The translations under genes were made by a program, and so were the position numbers. Positions 22,299 through 29,870 of a stretch of DNA of 64,000 bases are shown piece after piece. The notes beneath the pieces were generated by a model, which did no database searches, was not told the origin of the DNA, and saw only the letters and a list, made by a program, of their open reading frames with translations. Position 1 is the stretch's first letter; each line of letters opens with the position of its first letter. The stretch comes from Bacillota bacterium (GTDB taxonomy: Bacteria > Bacillota > Clostridia > Oscillospirales > Acutalibacteraceae): assembly GCA_023412715.1 (NCBI GenBank), contig JAEZCC010000035.1, forward strand, positions 16,904 to 80,903, written 5' to 3'.

Positions 22299-24353
22299 CT
22301 ACCGGCAGCAGGTCATGCCGCCGCCCGCGGAGACATAGCCCTGCGCTTCCTGCTGAATGGCGTTCCGGTCGATTTTATTGATGTCGTCCACCACTTTGAC
22401 GTAGCCGCGCAGCATCCCCATGCCGCACTGGAACGAAAAATCGGACTGCGGGGTAATCTGCGGCGTGGAGGTCTGGCTGCCCAGGTCGATCTGCCCGTTC
22501 AGCTCCGGGAAAACCACATATTCGTTGCAGGAAGAAAGCTGCGAAACCTTGAAATTGATTTTTGCGGGGACGCCCTTCTGAAGCACGAGGATGGCGGGCG
22601 AGTAGCCGCTGCCGTCCACCGTGACCGTGACGCTCTGCCCGCCGCCGCTGACCGTCGCGACGCCGAGCGCACCCGCGGCGCTTTCGGACGACGCCTGCTG
22701 CCCCCCGGCCGCCGGGACCGTCTTCGAGACGTCGTCGACGACCGAGATCGTGCTTGTGATCATGCCCATAGAGCAGGTGTAGGTGACGGTGCCCGTCTGC
22801 TGCGGCGTGAAATCGATCTCATTGTCGCCCGGGCTAAGCGTCTTCGAAACGCCGTACTGCGGAATCGTCACGGTGCCGTTGCACCCGTTGATCGCGCTTT
22901 CGTCCGCATGGATCGTCCACTTCACGCGGACGCCCTTCTGCACGGTGATGGGGGCGTAGCTGTTCGGCTGAAGCTGCGTCGTCACGGTCTGCACGCCGTC
23001 CTGCACGACGGCCACGTTCCCGGCCGCCGCGGCCTTTGCGGAAAAGGCGCCCGCAAAGCTGATGCCCGAAAGCGAAAATCCGCGATTCAGCATGACGATG
23101 CCGAGGAACATGACGAGCACCGCGCTGACGCGCATCATCTTATGGGTGAATTTTCCGCTCAGAAAAGAGCTGACGGCCCCGAAGCCGAACATCAGGGGCA
23201 CGGTGCCGATGCTGAAAGCGAACATTGCCAGCGCCCCCTTTACGGGGCTGCCCGTGCCGAGCGCGTAGATCTGCATAGCCTGCAGCGGGCCGCAGGGCAT
23301 CAGGCCGTTGAGCAGGCCGATATAGAACGGCCCGCGGTTCGTCCCGCCCGCGTAGAGCTTTCTGCCGACGAACTTCGGCATGTGGGGGGTGATCCTGCGC
23401 AGCCATGGGAAGACGTTCAGCATGTTAAGCCCCATCAGCACCATGAAGATCCCCGCGGCAATGGCGACGACGCCCTGCGCCGTGCCGGAAAAGCTGACGA
23501 CGGAGCCGAGCGCGCCGACAATGCCGCCGACCGCCGTATAAGAGAGCACGCGCCCCGCGTTGTAAAGGACGCTCGGTTTCAGCTTTGCCCAGCTGCCGCC
23601 GCTCTTCGTGTCCCGGTAAGAGACCGCCTGCGAAAGGTTGATGCCGCCGCACATGGCGACGCAGTGCAGGGAGGTGATGAGGCCCACCACGAACAGGATG
23701 CCGTAGCCCATGTTCTGGTTGATGCTCGGCATGAAGCTGAAGCCGACGGTGTTTTTGACAATCAGGTACCCGGCCAGCAGAATGATGCCGATGCCAAGGA
23801 TCTGATTGATCGGCATTTTTTCCGCTTTCCGATCGGAGCCCGACGGCTGCCGGCCGTTGGGCTGATTGAGGACCGTGTAGTCCAGCTTTTCAATGATTTC
23901 AACAATCCGGCCGAGAGAAATTACCTGCGGGTCGTACCCGACCTTCGCGGTGCCGTCGGCAAAGCTCACCTTTGCCTCGAGGACGCCCTCCGTCTTTTTC
24001 AGGCGGTTTTCGATCCGCATTTCGCAGCTTACGCAGGTCATGCCGCCTATCCGCAGCACCTTCCGCCGGATGGTCCGGGAACGGTCCCCGGCCGGCTGCG
24101 TTTGCGGCGGGGCGGAAACGGGTTCCGGAGGATTTTCCGAGGGGACATACCCGGCGCGGCGGACTGCTTCCAGCACCGACCCGATTTTCACCCGGCCGGG
24201 ATCGTAGGAAAATACGACGTTCGACTTCGCAAGGCTTGCCCTCGCCCCGGTGACGCCGTCCATCGCGTTCAGGGCGTCTTCGACCGCCTTCGCGCTGGAA
24301 TCCACCATCATTCCCTGAACCCACAGCTCTTTTGCGACCCATTGTATGGCCAT
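22299..24353 (-). CDS. HMA-TauE/SafE-cupredoxin metal-handling membrane protein
   Basis: 684 residues. Order: HMA-like domain about 5-70 whose metal loop lacks cysteines (VQGMMVDSS); HMA domain about 95-162 with intact GMTCVSC (Cys107, Cys110); six or so membrane segments (about 183-430) of the TauE/SafE/DsbD-like type with SLHCVAMCGG (His230, Cys231, Cys235) and LNGLMPCGPLQ; then two cupredoxin-like domains, each ending in a Cys-x-Met-x-Met-type site (YTCSMGM, FQCGMGM); a final MTCCR tail. Likely copper (or other soft metal) handling across the membrane. Probable first gene of an operon with the downstream regulator and kinase genes. ATG 24353 after GAGGAG. Confidence 0.82.
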   Translation of the reverse strand: MAIQWVAKELWVQGMMVDSSAKAVEDALNAMDGVTGARASLAKSNVVFSYDPGRVKIGSVLEAVRRAGYVPSENPPEPVSAPPQTQPAGDRSRTIRRKVLRIGGMTCVSCEMRIENRLKKTEGVLEAKVSFADGTAKVGYDPQVISLGRIVEIIEKLDYTVLNQPNGRQPSGSDRKAEKMPINQILGIGIILLAGYLIVKNTVGFSFMPSINQNMGYGILFVVGLITSLHCVAMCGGINLSQAVSYRDTKSGGSWAKLKPSVLYNAGRVLSYTAVGGIVGALGSVVSFSGTAQGVVAIAAGIFMVLMGLNMLNVFPWLRRITPHMPKFVGRKLYAGGTNRGPFYIGLLNGLMPCGPLQAMQIYALGTGSPVKGALAMFAFSIGTVPLMFGFGAVSSFLSGKFTHKMMRVSAVLVMFLGIVMLNRGFSLSGISFAGAFSAKAAAAGNVAVVQDGVQTVTTQLQPNSYAPITVQKGVRVKWTIHADESAINGCNGTVTIPQYGVSKTLSPGDNEIDFTPQQTGTVTYTCSMGMITSTISVVDDVSKTVPAAGGQQASSESAAGALGVATVSGGGQSVTVTVDGSGYSPAILVLQKGVPAKINFKVSQLSSCNEYVVFPELNGQIDLGSQTSTPQITPQSDFSFQCGMGMLRGYVKVVDDINKIDRNAIQQEAQGYVSAGGGMTCCR

Positions 24354-24485
24354 TGTCTCACACTCCTCGCAGGGGAATACGGTCTGCGGCGGCCTGTTCC
24401 GCCGCCGCTGTTTACGATTTTATCCGCCGGATGTGTAGATTTGATGAAGATCGTTCAAACCGAGGCCGCCGCGGCGCGAAGCGTA

Positions 24486-24519
24486 CAAAAATGCCGTTTC
24501 CCGCAGCGGGAAACGGCAT
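24486..24519 (-). terminator. Intrinsic terminator after the MFS gene
   Basis: ATGCCGTTTCCCG (24491-24503) and CGGGAAACGGCAT (24507-24519) form a perfect 13-bp stem with a 3-base loop. On the minus strand it is followed by TTTTT. It lies about 117 bases beyond the stop of the leftward MFS gene. A second hairpin, CCGCAGTTCTGCGG at 24539-24552, sits in between. Confidence 0.72.
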
Positions 24520-24635
24520 AAAGCGCGAAGACAGGGACCGCAGTTCTGCGGCCCCGTCCCAAAAAGAAATTTTTTCAAGGCAGCGGCGCGCGCAGCTTTA
24601 CGGCGCCGAAAGTCCGGCCGCGGTCACGGGCGTTC

Positions 24636-25847
24636 CTACCGCCGCCATGCACGGTCCGCGCGGTTGACGGCCCCCATGGAAAGCACGCCCAGCGCCATGA
24701 CGCCCGCCACGCACAGCCACGCCCCGCGAAAATCCACGCTTTTCAGCAGCCGGCCCATCAGCATGGGGGAAAGCGCGCTGCCGGTGCCGGAAACAATGGT
24801 GGTCAGCGAATTGACGCGGCCCAGGTGCGTCTGCGGCGTGCGCAGCGCGATAAAGCTATTGGTGTTGATAGTGACCAGAATTTCCCCCAGCGTCAGCACG
24901 ACGGCCGCCGCGTAAAACAGCAGGGGCCACCGCATGTCGACCGAAAACATCAGAAACGAAATCAGGTAGAGTATTCCCCCGGCCGCAATGACGTGCGCGG
25001 AAGCAAACCGCTGCGTCGAATGCGTGAGCACCGGCGTAAGCAGAATGACGCAGACGGCGTTGATGCTCACGGTGAAGCTGTAGAGCAGAGGACCGCGATC
25101 CCCGCCGAACAGCCCCGCCGTCTGCAGCGGCAGAAGAAAGCTCCACTGCATATAGCACAGGTAATACAGCAGCAGCGCCGCAGAAAACACCTGCAGCACG
25201 GGGACCCGCCGCAGGACCTCCCAGAGGGACTGCCGGGGCGCGTCCGCCTGCGCGGATTCCTTCGGCGCGACGGCCGGGGTCGCCGGCAGAAGCAGCGCGG
25301 TGATTCCCGTTGCGGCAAGCGTCGTGACCGCGTCCAGCACGAAAAGCAGCGTGAGGTTCCCGAACAGCAGCCCCGAGAGAATGGGCCCCACCGTAAAGCC
25401 CAGGTTCATGCCGAGGTAGTTGAGGGAATAGGCGGAATTTATCTTTTCCGCCGGCGTGATGGCCGCCACAATGCTGTTGAAGGCGGCGGACGCGCCGGAA
25501 TACAGGCAGGCCGCCAGCGCAATCAGCATGGCCGTCGTCAGCGAGGGCCGCAGGCAGGCGCAGACAAGGTACATCAGCGCGCCGAGCGTGTCGAACAGAA
25601 TCACCACGCGCTTGCCGCCGATCCGGTCGCAGAGCCACCCGCCCAGCATGATGAACGGCGGCTGCGCGGCGATAAACAGCGTTGTGAACAGGCCCGCCCG
25701 CTCTTTGGAAAAACCCAGCCGCTCGGTCAGAATCAGCGCGAGCAGCGGCATGACGACGTTGCCCAGATTGTTGACGACGCGCGACAGAAACAGCACGTAG
25801 TCGCCCCGCGGCAGCCCCCGGTAAACGGGAAAAAGCTTCTGGAACAT
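24636..25847 (-). CDS. Major facilitator superfamily transporter
   Basis: 403 residues from ATG 25847, five bases after GGGAGG; the open frame extends further upstream but with non-membrane sequence. About twelve hydrophobic segments, with the MFS loop signature GGWLCDRIGGKRVVIL between helices 2 and 3. It resembles drug/proton antiporter-type efflux proteins; the substrate cannot be predicted. It lies upstream of its own terminator and follows, in the same direction, the MerR gene (198-base gap), so it could be co-regulated but is not clearly in an operon. Confidence 0.85.
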   Translation of the reverse strand: MFQKLFPVYRGLPRGDYVLFLSRVVNNLGNVVMPLLALILTERLGFSKERAGLFTTLFIAAQPPFIMLGGWLCDRIGGKRVVILFDTLGALMYLVCACLRPSLTTAMLIALAACLYSGASAAFNSIVAAITPAEKINSAYSLNYLGMNLGFTVGPILSGLLFGNLTLLFVLDAVTTLAATGITALLLPATPAVAPKESAQADAPRQSLWEVLRRVPVLQVFSAALLLYYLCYMQWSFLLPLQTAGLFGGDRGPLLYSFTVSINAVCVILLTPVLTHSTQRFASAHVIAAGGILYLISFLMFSVDMRWPLLFYAAAVVLTLGEILVTINTNSFIALRTPQTHLGRVNSLTTIVSGTGSALSPMLMGRLLKSVDFRGAWLCVAGVMALGVLSMGAVNRADRAWRR

Positions 25848-26045
25848 CGGAACCTCCCGTCCGCGGCCGACGCCGCCCGCCCCCGCCGCACGGCGCGGCT
25901 CCGCATCCTCCGGGCGGCTCTGCAGAGGGCCCGGGGATACGGGGAGGCATTTTTCAGAATGATGCCGGTAAAACGGCATTTCTGTAATTATATTCCCTTA
26001 TGCGGCGCAATGCAATGGAAACGACGCGCCCGGGCTCCGCCGCCG

Positions 26046-26441
26046 TCACACCGTGCGGTTCGAATTGCAGTAGTCGACGTACTGCGAGGTAAAGCACTCG
26101 ATTTTCTTCGTCACCTTCCGCAGCTGGGCCTGCATGGTCTCGAGCCGCTTTTCCACATTCTTTTTATGCTCCGCCAGCATTTCGCAGCGCTGCTTCAGCG
26201 TTTCGTCCCCCTGCCTGCTCAGGTCGACGAATTCCCGGATCTGCCGGATCGGCATCCCCGTGCTTTTGAGGCAGCAGATCAGGCCGATCCAGTCGATGTC
26301 CTCTTCCGAAAAACGCCGGATGCCGCCCTCGCTCCGGCCGACGGAGGGCAGAAGGCCCTCTTTCTCATAATAGCGAAGGGTATACTCCGGAAGGCTCGTC
26401 CTGCTCGACACCTGTTTGATTGTATAATACACACTGAACAT
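26046..26441 (-). CDS. MerR-family transcriptional regulator
   Basis: 131 residues. The N-terminal winged helix has YTIKQVSSRTSLPEYTLRYYEKEGLL and RRFSEEDIDWI, followed by a coiled-coil dimerisation helix of about 45 residues and a short tail with two cysteines (IECFTSQYVDYC). It matches the small AdhR-like MerR group that controls aldehyde or electrophile-responsive reductases. It is divergent from an aldo/keto reductase gene whose promoter has a 19-base spacer containing a palindrome, the hallmark of MerR-type activation. The tail cysteines could be the sensor (inference). Confidence 0.92.
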   Translation of the reverse strand: MFSVYYTIKQVSSRTSLPEYTLRYYEKEGLLPSVGRSEGGIRRFSEEDIDWIGLICCLKSTGMPIRQIREFVDLSRQGDETLKQRCEMLAEHKKNVEKRLETMQAQLRKVTKKIECFTSQYVDYCNSNRTV

Positions 26442-26468
26442 CTCCCGCCCATTTTTTTAAGTTATGTC

Positions 26469-26499
26469 TTGACTTAAAGTGAGCTTTAAGTCTTATACT
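26469..26499 (+). promoter_or_regulatory. MerR-type promoter of the aldo/keto reductase gene
   Basis: -35 TTGACT (26469-26474) and -10 TATACT (26494-26499) are separated by 19 bases, longer than the usual 17. The spacer holds the inverted repeat ACTTAAAG (26472-26479) and CTTTAAGT (26484-26491). This is the architecture in which MerR proteins twist DNA to activate transcription. Confidence 0.82.
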
Positions 26500-26566
26500 T
26501 GTATTATAAAAGCGAAACGGTCAGCTTTCAAGACATTGATTTTATCTTGGTAAGGAGTGTGTAAAA

Positions 26567-27484
26567 TTGAAAACGATGAAACTCGGGAAGTCCGGCCTCG
26601 AAGTGCCGGTGATTGCGGTCGGCTGCATGCGCATCAGCTCGCTGGACAAAGCCGGGGCCGAAGCCTTCGTGCAGACCGCCCTGGAAGAGGGGCTGAACTT
26701 TTTCGACCATGCGGACATTTACGCGGACGGGGCCTGCGAACAGAAATTTGCCGAAGCCATCCATATGAACGACGACATCCGCGAAAGAATCATTCTCCAG
26801 TCCAAATGCGGCATCCGCAAAGGGATGTACGACTTTTCGAAGCAGCACATCCTCGAGGCCGTCGACGGCAGCCTGAAGCGCCTGAAAACCGATTACCTCG
26901 ACGTGCTGCTTCTGCACCGCCCGGACGCGCTGATGGAGCCGGAAGAGGTCGCGGAAGCCTTCAATATTCTGAAAAATTCCGGCAAGGTCCGCAATTTCGG
27001 CGTCTCGAACCAGAAGCCGATGCAGATTGAGCTGCTGAAAAAGTCCGTGGCGCAGCCGCTCGTCGCAAACCAGCTGCAGCTGAGCATCACCAACGCCAAT
27101 ATGATCTCGAACGGCATCAACGTGAACACGGAAAATCCGTCCGCCGTCGACCGGGACGGGAGCATCCTCGACTACTGCCGCCTGAACGGCATCACCATCC
27201 AGGCGTGGTCGCCGTTCCAGTACGGATTCTTCGAGGGCGTGTTCCTCGGCAGCGACAAATTTCCGGAGCTGAACCGCGCAATCGACGGCATTGCGGCAAA
27301 GCACAGCGTGTCGAACACGACCGTCGCGCTGGCGTGGATCCTGCGGCACCCGGCGCATATCCAGGCCATCACCGGCACCATGAACACCGGCAGGCTGAAG
27401 GACTGCGCAAAAGCGGCCGGCCTCGAGCTGACGCGCGAGGAATGGTACGAAATTTACCGCGCCGCCGGCAACCAGATTCCGTAA
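26567..27484 (+). CDS. Aldo/keto reductase
   Basis: 305 residues. The catalytic tetrad is visible: Asp and Tyr in FFDHADIYADG, Lys in LQSKCGIRKG, His in VLLLHRPDALM. It reduces aldehydes or ketones with NAD(P)H in the cytoplasm. Start chosen as TTG 26567, nine bases after AAGGAG; an ATG three codons later is too far from the RBS. It is driven by a MerR-type promoter and followed 45 bases later by an iron alcohol dehydrogenase gene, suggesting an aldehyde-detoxifying or redox-balancing pair. Confidence 0.92.
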   Translation: MKTMKLGKSGLEVPVIAVGCMRISSLDKAGAEAFVQTALEEGLNFFDHADIYADGACEQKFAEAIHMNDDIRERIILQSKCGIRKGMYDFSKQHILEAVDGSLKRLKTDYLDVLLLHRPDALMEPEEVAEAFNILKNSGKVRNFGVSNQKPMQIELLKKSVAQPLVANQLQLSITNANMISNGINVNTENPSAVDRDGSILDYCRLNGITIQAWSPFQYGFFEGVFLGSDKFPELNRAIDGIAAKHSVSNTTVALAWILRHPAHIQAITGTMNTGRLKDCAKAAGLELTREEWYEIYRAAGNQIP

Positions 27485-27529
27485 TCCGGCGGCACGGCCT
27501 TCCGGCAGAAAAGATAAGGAGATGCTGTT

Positions 27530-28699
27530 ATGGGTTTCAACTATTATATTCCGACAAGAATTTTATTCGGCAGGGGCCAGCTTTCCCGCCTGCACGAGCA
27601 GAAGCTTCCCGGCAGAAAAGCGCTGATTGTCACCTCCGCCGGCCAGTCCGTCAAGCGCAGCGGCTACCTCGCCAGGCTGGAAAAAGAGCTTGACCTCGCG
27701 GGGGTTTCGCACGCGCTGTTCGACAAGATCCGCCCCAACCCCGTAAAAAGCCATGTGATGGAAGGCGCGCGCTTCGCCAGGGCGGAGGGCTGCGATTTCG
27801 TGATTGGCCTCGGGGGCGGCAGCAGCATTGATTCCGCAAAAGCCATCGCCGTGATGGCGGTCAATGAAGGGGATTACTGGGACTACGTCGCCGGCGGCAC
27901 CGGCAAAGGAAAGCCCGTGCCGAACGATCCGCTGCCGATTGTCGCCGTCACGACGACCGCCGGCACCGGGACGGAAGCCGACCCGTGGACGGTCACCACC
28001 AAAGAGGACACCAACGAAAAAATCGGGTTCGGCTACGAAAAGACCTTCCCGACCCTGTCCGTAGTGGACCCGGAGCTGATGACGACCGTGCCGGCCAGCC
28101 TGACGGCCTTTCAGGGGTTCGACGCGCTCTTCCACAGCACGGAGGGCTACCTGAACGTCACGGCGTACCCGGTCAGCGACCTTTACGCGCTCAAAAGCAT
28201 CGAGCTGATCGGCCGCAGCCTTGCGGACGCGGTCGCCGACGGCTCGAACGCGGAGGCGAGAAGCGACGTCGCGCTGGCGAACACGCTGGCGGGCATGGTG
28301 GAGTCCACCTCCGGCTGCATTTCGGAGCACGCCATCGAGCACGCCATGAGCGCCCTCCACCCCAACCTGCCGCACGGCGCGGGGCTCATCATGATCAGCC
28401 TCGCGTACTACAAGAAGCTGGCGCAGAGCGGCAAATGCGGCGCCCGCATGACGCAGATGGCAAAAACGCTCGGCAGGGCGGACGCTTCGTCGGCCGCGGA
28501 TTTTGTCGCGTGCCTTAAAGACCTGCAGAAGCGCTGCAGCGTCGATCGGCTGAAAATGAGCGACTACGGCATCACGAAGGCGGAGTTCCCGGCGCTGCTG
28601 AAAAACTCGAGGGAAAACATGGGAAAGCTTTACGACGTCGACCCGGTCACGCTTTCGGATGCCGACGTGCTCGACATCCTCGAAAAATCCTACCGGTGA
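27530..28699 (+). CDS. Iron-containing alcohol dehydrogenase (group III)
   Basis: 389 residues, normal length. The NAD(P)-binding region has GGGSSIDSAKAI, followed by TTAGTGTEADPWTV. The metal site uses Asp and His from FQGFDALFHSTEGYL and further histidines from EHAIEHAMSALHPNLPHG. It resembles the butanol/lactaldehyde dehydrogenase group that interconverts aldehydes and alcohols in fermenters. Probably in an operon with the upstream aldo/keto reductase. ATG at 27530, eight bases after AAGGAG. No terminator is seen before the thiamine promoter. Confidence 0.93.
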   Translation: MGFNYYIPTRILFGRGQLSRLHEQKLPGRKALIVTSAGQSVKRSGYLARLEKELDLAGVSHALFDKIRPNPVKSHVMEGARFARAEGCDFVIGLGGGSSIDSAKAIAVMAVNEGDYWDYVAGGTGKGKPVPNDPLPIVAVTTTAGTGTEADPWTVTTKEDTNEKIGFGYEKTFPTLSVVDPELMTTVPASLTAFQGFDALFHSTEGYLNVTAYPVSDLYALKSIELIGRSLADAVADGSNAEARSDVALANTLAGMVESTSGCISEHAIEHAMSALHPNLPHGAGLIMISLAYYKKLAQSGKCGARMTQMAKTLGRADASSAADFVACLKDLQKRCSVDRLKMSDYGITKAEFPALLKNSRENMGKLYDVDPVTLSDADVLDILEKSYR

Positions 28700-28700
28700 A

Positions 28701-28729
28701 TTGACACGCCCGCCGATCCGTGATAAGAT
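28701..28729 (+). promoter_or_regulatory. Promoter of the thiamine operon
   Basis: TTGACA (28701-28706) and TAAGAT (28724-28729) with a 17-base spacer, starting immediately after the alcohol dehydrogenase stop codon. Transcription would begin a few bases ahead of the first TPP riboswitch. Confidence 0.8.
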
Positions 28730-28748
28730 AGACAAAACCAAATACTTG

Positions 28749-28827
28749 CGGGGGAACTCGAAAGAGTTGAGAAGGCTGAAACCTGACCCTTTGAACCTGT
28801 CAGCTAACACTGGCGTAGGGAAGCAAT
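28749..28827 (+). ncRNA. TPP riboswitch, first copy
   Basis: Contains the thiamine-pyrophosphate aptamer core: GGGG near the 5' side, GAGAAGGCTGAAACCTGACC, TTTGAACCTG, then CTGGCGTAGGGAAGC. A short stem closed by CTC-GAAA-GAG lies near the 5' end. Directly followed by an intrinsic terminator (28851-28882). When TPP binds, the terminator should form and stop thi-gene transcription. Confidence 0.95.
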
Positions 28828-28850
28828 CCACTAATTTCATCAGAAACGAG

Positions 28851-28882
28851 TGCCTTCCCCACATGGGGAAGGCACTTTTTTA
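28851..28882 (+). terminator. Expression-platform terminator of TPP riboswitch 1
   Basis: GTGCCTTCCC (28851-28860) pairs with GGGAAGGCAC (28866-28875), followed by seven T residues. It lies 24 bases after the aptamer and 17 bases ahead of the second aptamer. Confidence 0.92.
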
Positions 28883-28898
28883 TTTGAAAACTGCATAT

Positions 28899-28977
28899 GC
28901 GGGGGAATTCGAAAGAATTGAGAAGGCTGAAACCTGACCCTTTGAACCTGTCAGTTCACACTGGCGCAGGGAAGCAA
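28899..28977 (+). ncRNA. TPP riboswitch, second copy
   Basis: A near-identical repeat of the first aptamer: 79 bases with five differences, two of which are a compensatory C-G to T-A change in the GAAA-capped stem. Followed by its own terminator. Tandem TPP riboswitches are known in some Firmicutes and give a sharper response. Confidence 0.95.
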
Positions 28978-28987
28978 AACTTGGAAG

Positions 28988-29024
28988 AAGAAGACGCTTG
29001 CCGAACCCGGCAGGCGTCTTCTTT
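28988..29024 (+). terminator. Expression-platform terminator of TPP riboswitch 2
   Basis: GAAGACGCTTGCCG and CGGCAGGCGTCTTC form a 13- to 14-bp stem with one mismatch, followed by TTTT. It lies just ahead of the thiD ribosome site. Confidence 0.88.
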
Positions 29025-29048
29025 TCAACCGAACGAAAGGATGGTCCT

Positions 29049-29870
29049 ATGAAAAAAGTTCTGTCGATTGCAGGCTCGGACTGCAGCGGCGGCGCCGGAA
29101 TCCAGGCCGACCTGAAGACCTTTGCGGCCCACGGCGTCTACGGCATGAGCGTGATTGTCTCCGTCGTCGCCGAAAACACGGCGCGGGTCATCGGTACCCA
29201 GGACGTCGCGCCCGAAATGATCGAAAAGCAGATCGACGCCGTCTTTCAAGATATCGGCGCGGACGCGGTCAAGGTCGGCATGCTCTCCCGGTCCGCCTGC
29301 ATGCGGGCCGCGGCGCGAAAGCTCAGGGAATACGGGCCTAAAAACATTGTCGTCGACCCCGTCATGGTGGCGAAAAACGGCTGCCCCCTCATGCAGCCGG
29401 ACTCCGTGGACACCCTGATGCGGGAAATCCTGCCGCTGGCGGACCTGCTCACCCCGAACATTCCGGAGGCGGAAACCATCACCGGCGCGCCCATCCGTTC
29501 CGCCGAAGACATGGAGCGCGCCGCGGAGCAGATCCGGCGGCTGGGTCCCAAAGCCGTGCTGGTCAAGGGCGGGCACGCCTCGGGCGACGCGCTGGACGTT
29601 CTGTTCGACGGCGACCGCTTTTACCGCTTCAGCGCCGAGCGCATCCCCACAAAAAACACGCACGGAACAGGCTGCACCTATTCCTCCGCCATCGCCTGCG
29701 ACCTTGCGCTGGGCCTCGGCCTCGGGGAAGCGGTAAAGCAGGCCAAGGACTATGTCACCACGGCGATTCGGCACGCGCTGCCCATCGGGAAGGGCTGCGG
29801 GCCGACCAATCATTTTTACAGCCTCTACCGAAACGGGCTGCGGGAAGGAGTTCTGTCAGATGAATCATGA
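29049..29870 (+). CDS. thiD: Hydroxymethylpyrimidine/phosphomethylpyrimidine kinase ThiD
   Basis: 273 residues from ATG 29049 (GAAAGGA RBS); in-frame ATG further up lies inside the riboswitch terminator. Ribokinase-fold enzyme: GSDCSGGAGIQADLKTFAAHGVYG at the N-terminus binds the pyrimidine, and the C-terminal NTHGTGCTYSSAIA contains the anion hole and catalytic residue. It phosphorylates HMP and HMP-P to HMP-PP for thiamine synthesis. First gene after tandem TPP riboswitches; its 3' end overlaps thiC by 11 bases. Confidence 0.95.
   Translation: MKKVLSIAGSDCSGGAGIQADLKTFAAHGVYGMSVIVSVVAENTARVIGTQDVAPEMIEKQIDAVFQDIGADAVKVGMLSRSACMRAAARKLREYGPKNIVVDPVMVAKNGCPLMQPDSVDTLMREILPLADLLTPNIPEAETITGAPIRSAEDMERAAEQIRRLGPKAVLVKGGHASGDALDVLFDGDRFYRFSAERIPTKNTHGTGCTYSSAIACDLALGLGLGEAVKQAKDYVTTAIRHALPIGKGCGPTNHFYSLYRNGLREGVLSDES

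Noticed and set aside
22281..24521. A 746-codon plus-strand frame opposite the HMA-TauE gene
   Set aside because: Same shadow effect; His/Arg/Ala-rich translation and no start signal, while the minus-strand product has clear metal motifs.
24520..24620. Hairpin-rich stretch after the MFS gene as a repeat or mobile-element remnant
   Set aside because: Only two ordinary stems; no flanking direct repeats and no transposase fragments in the window.
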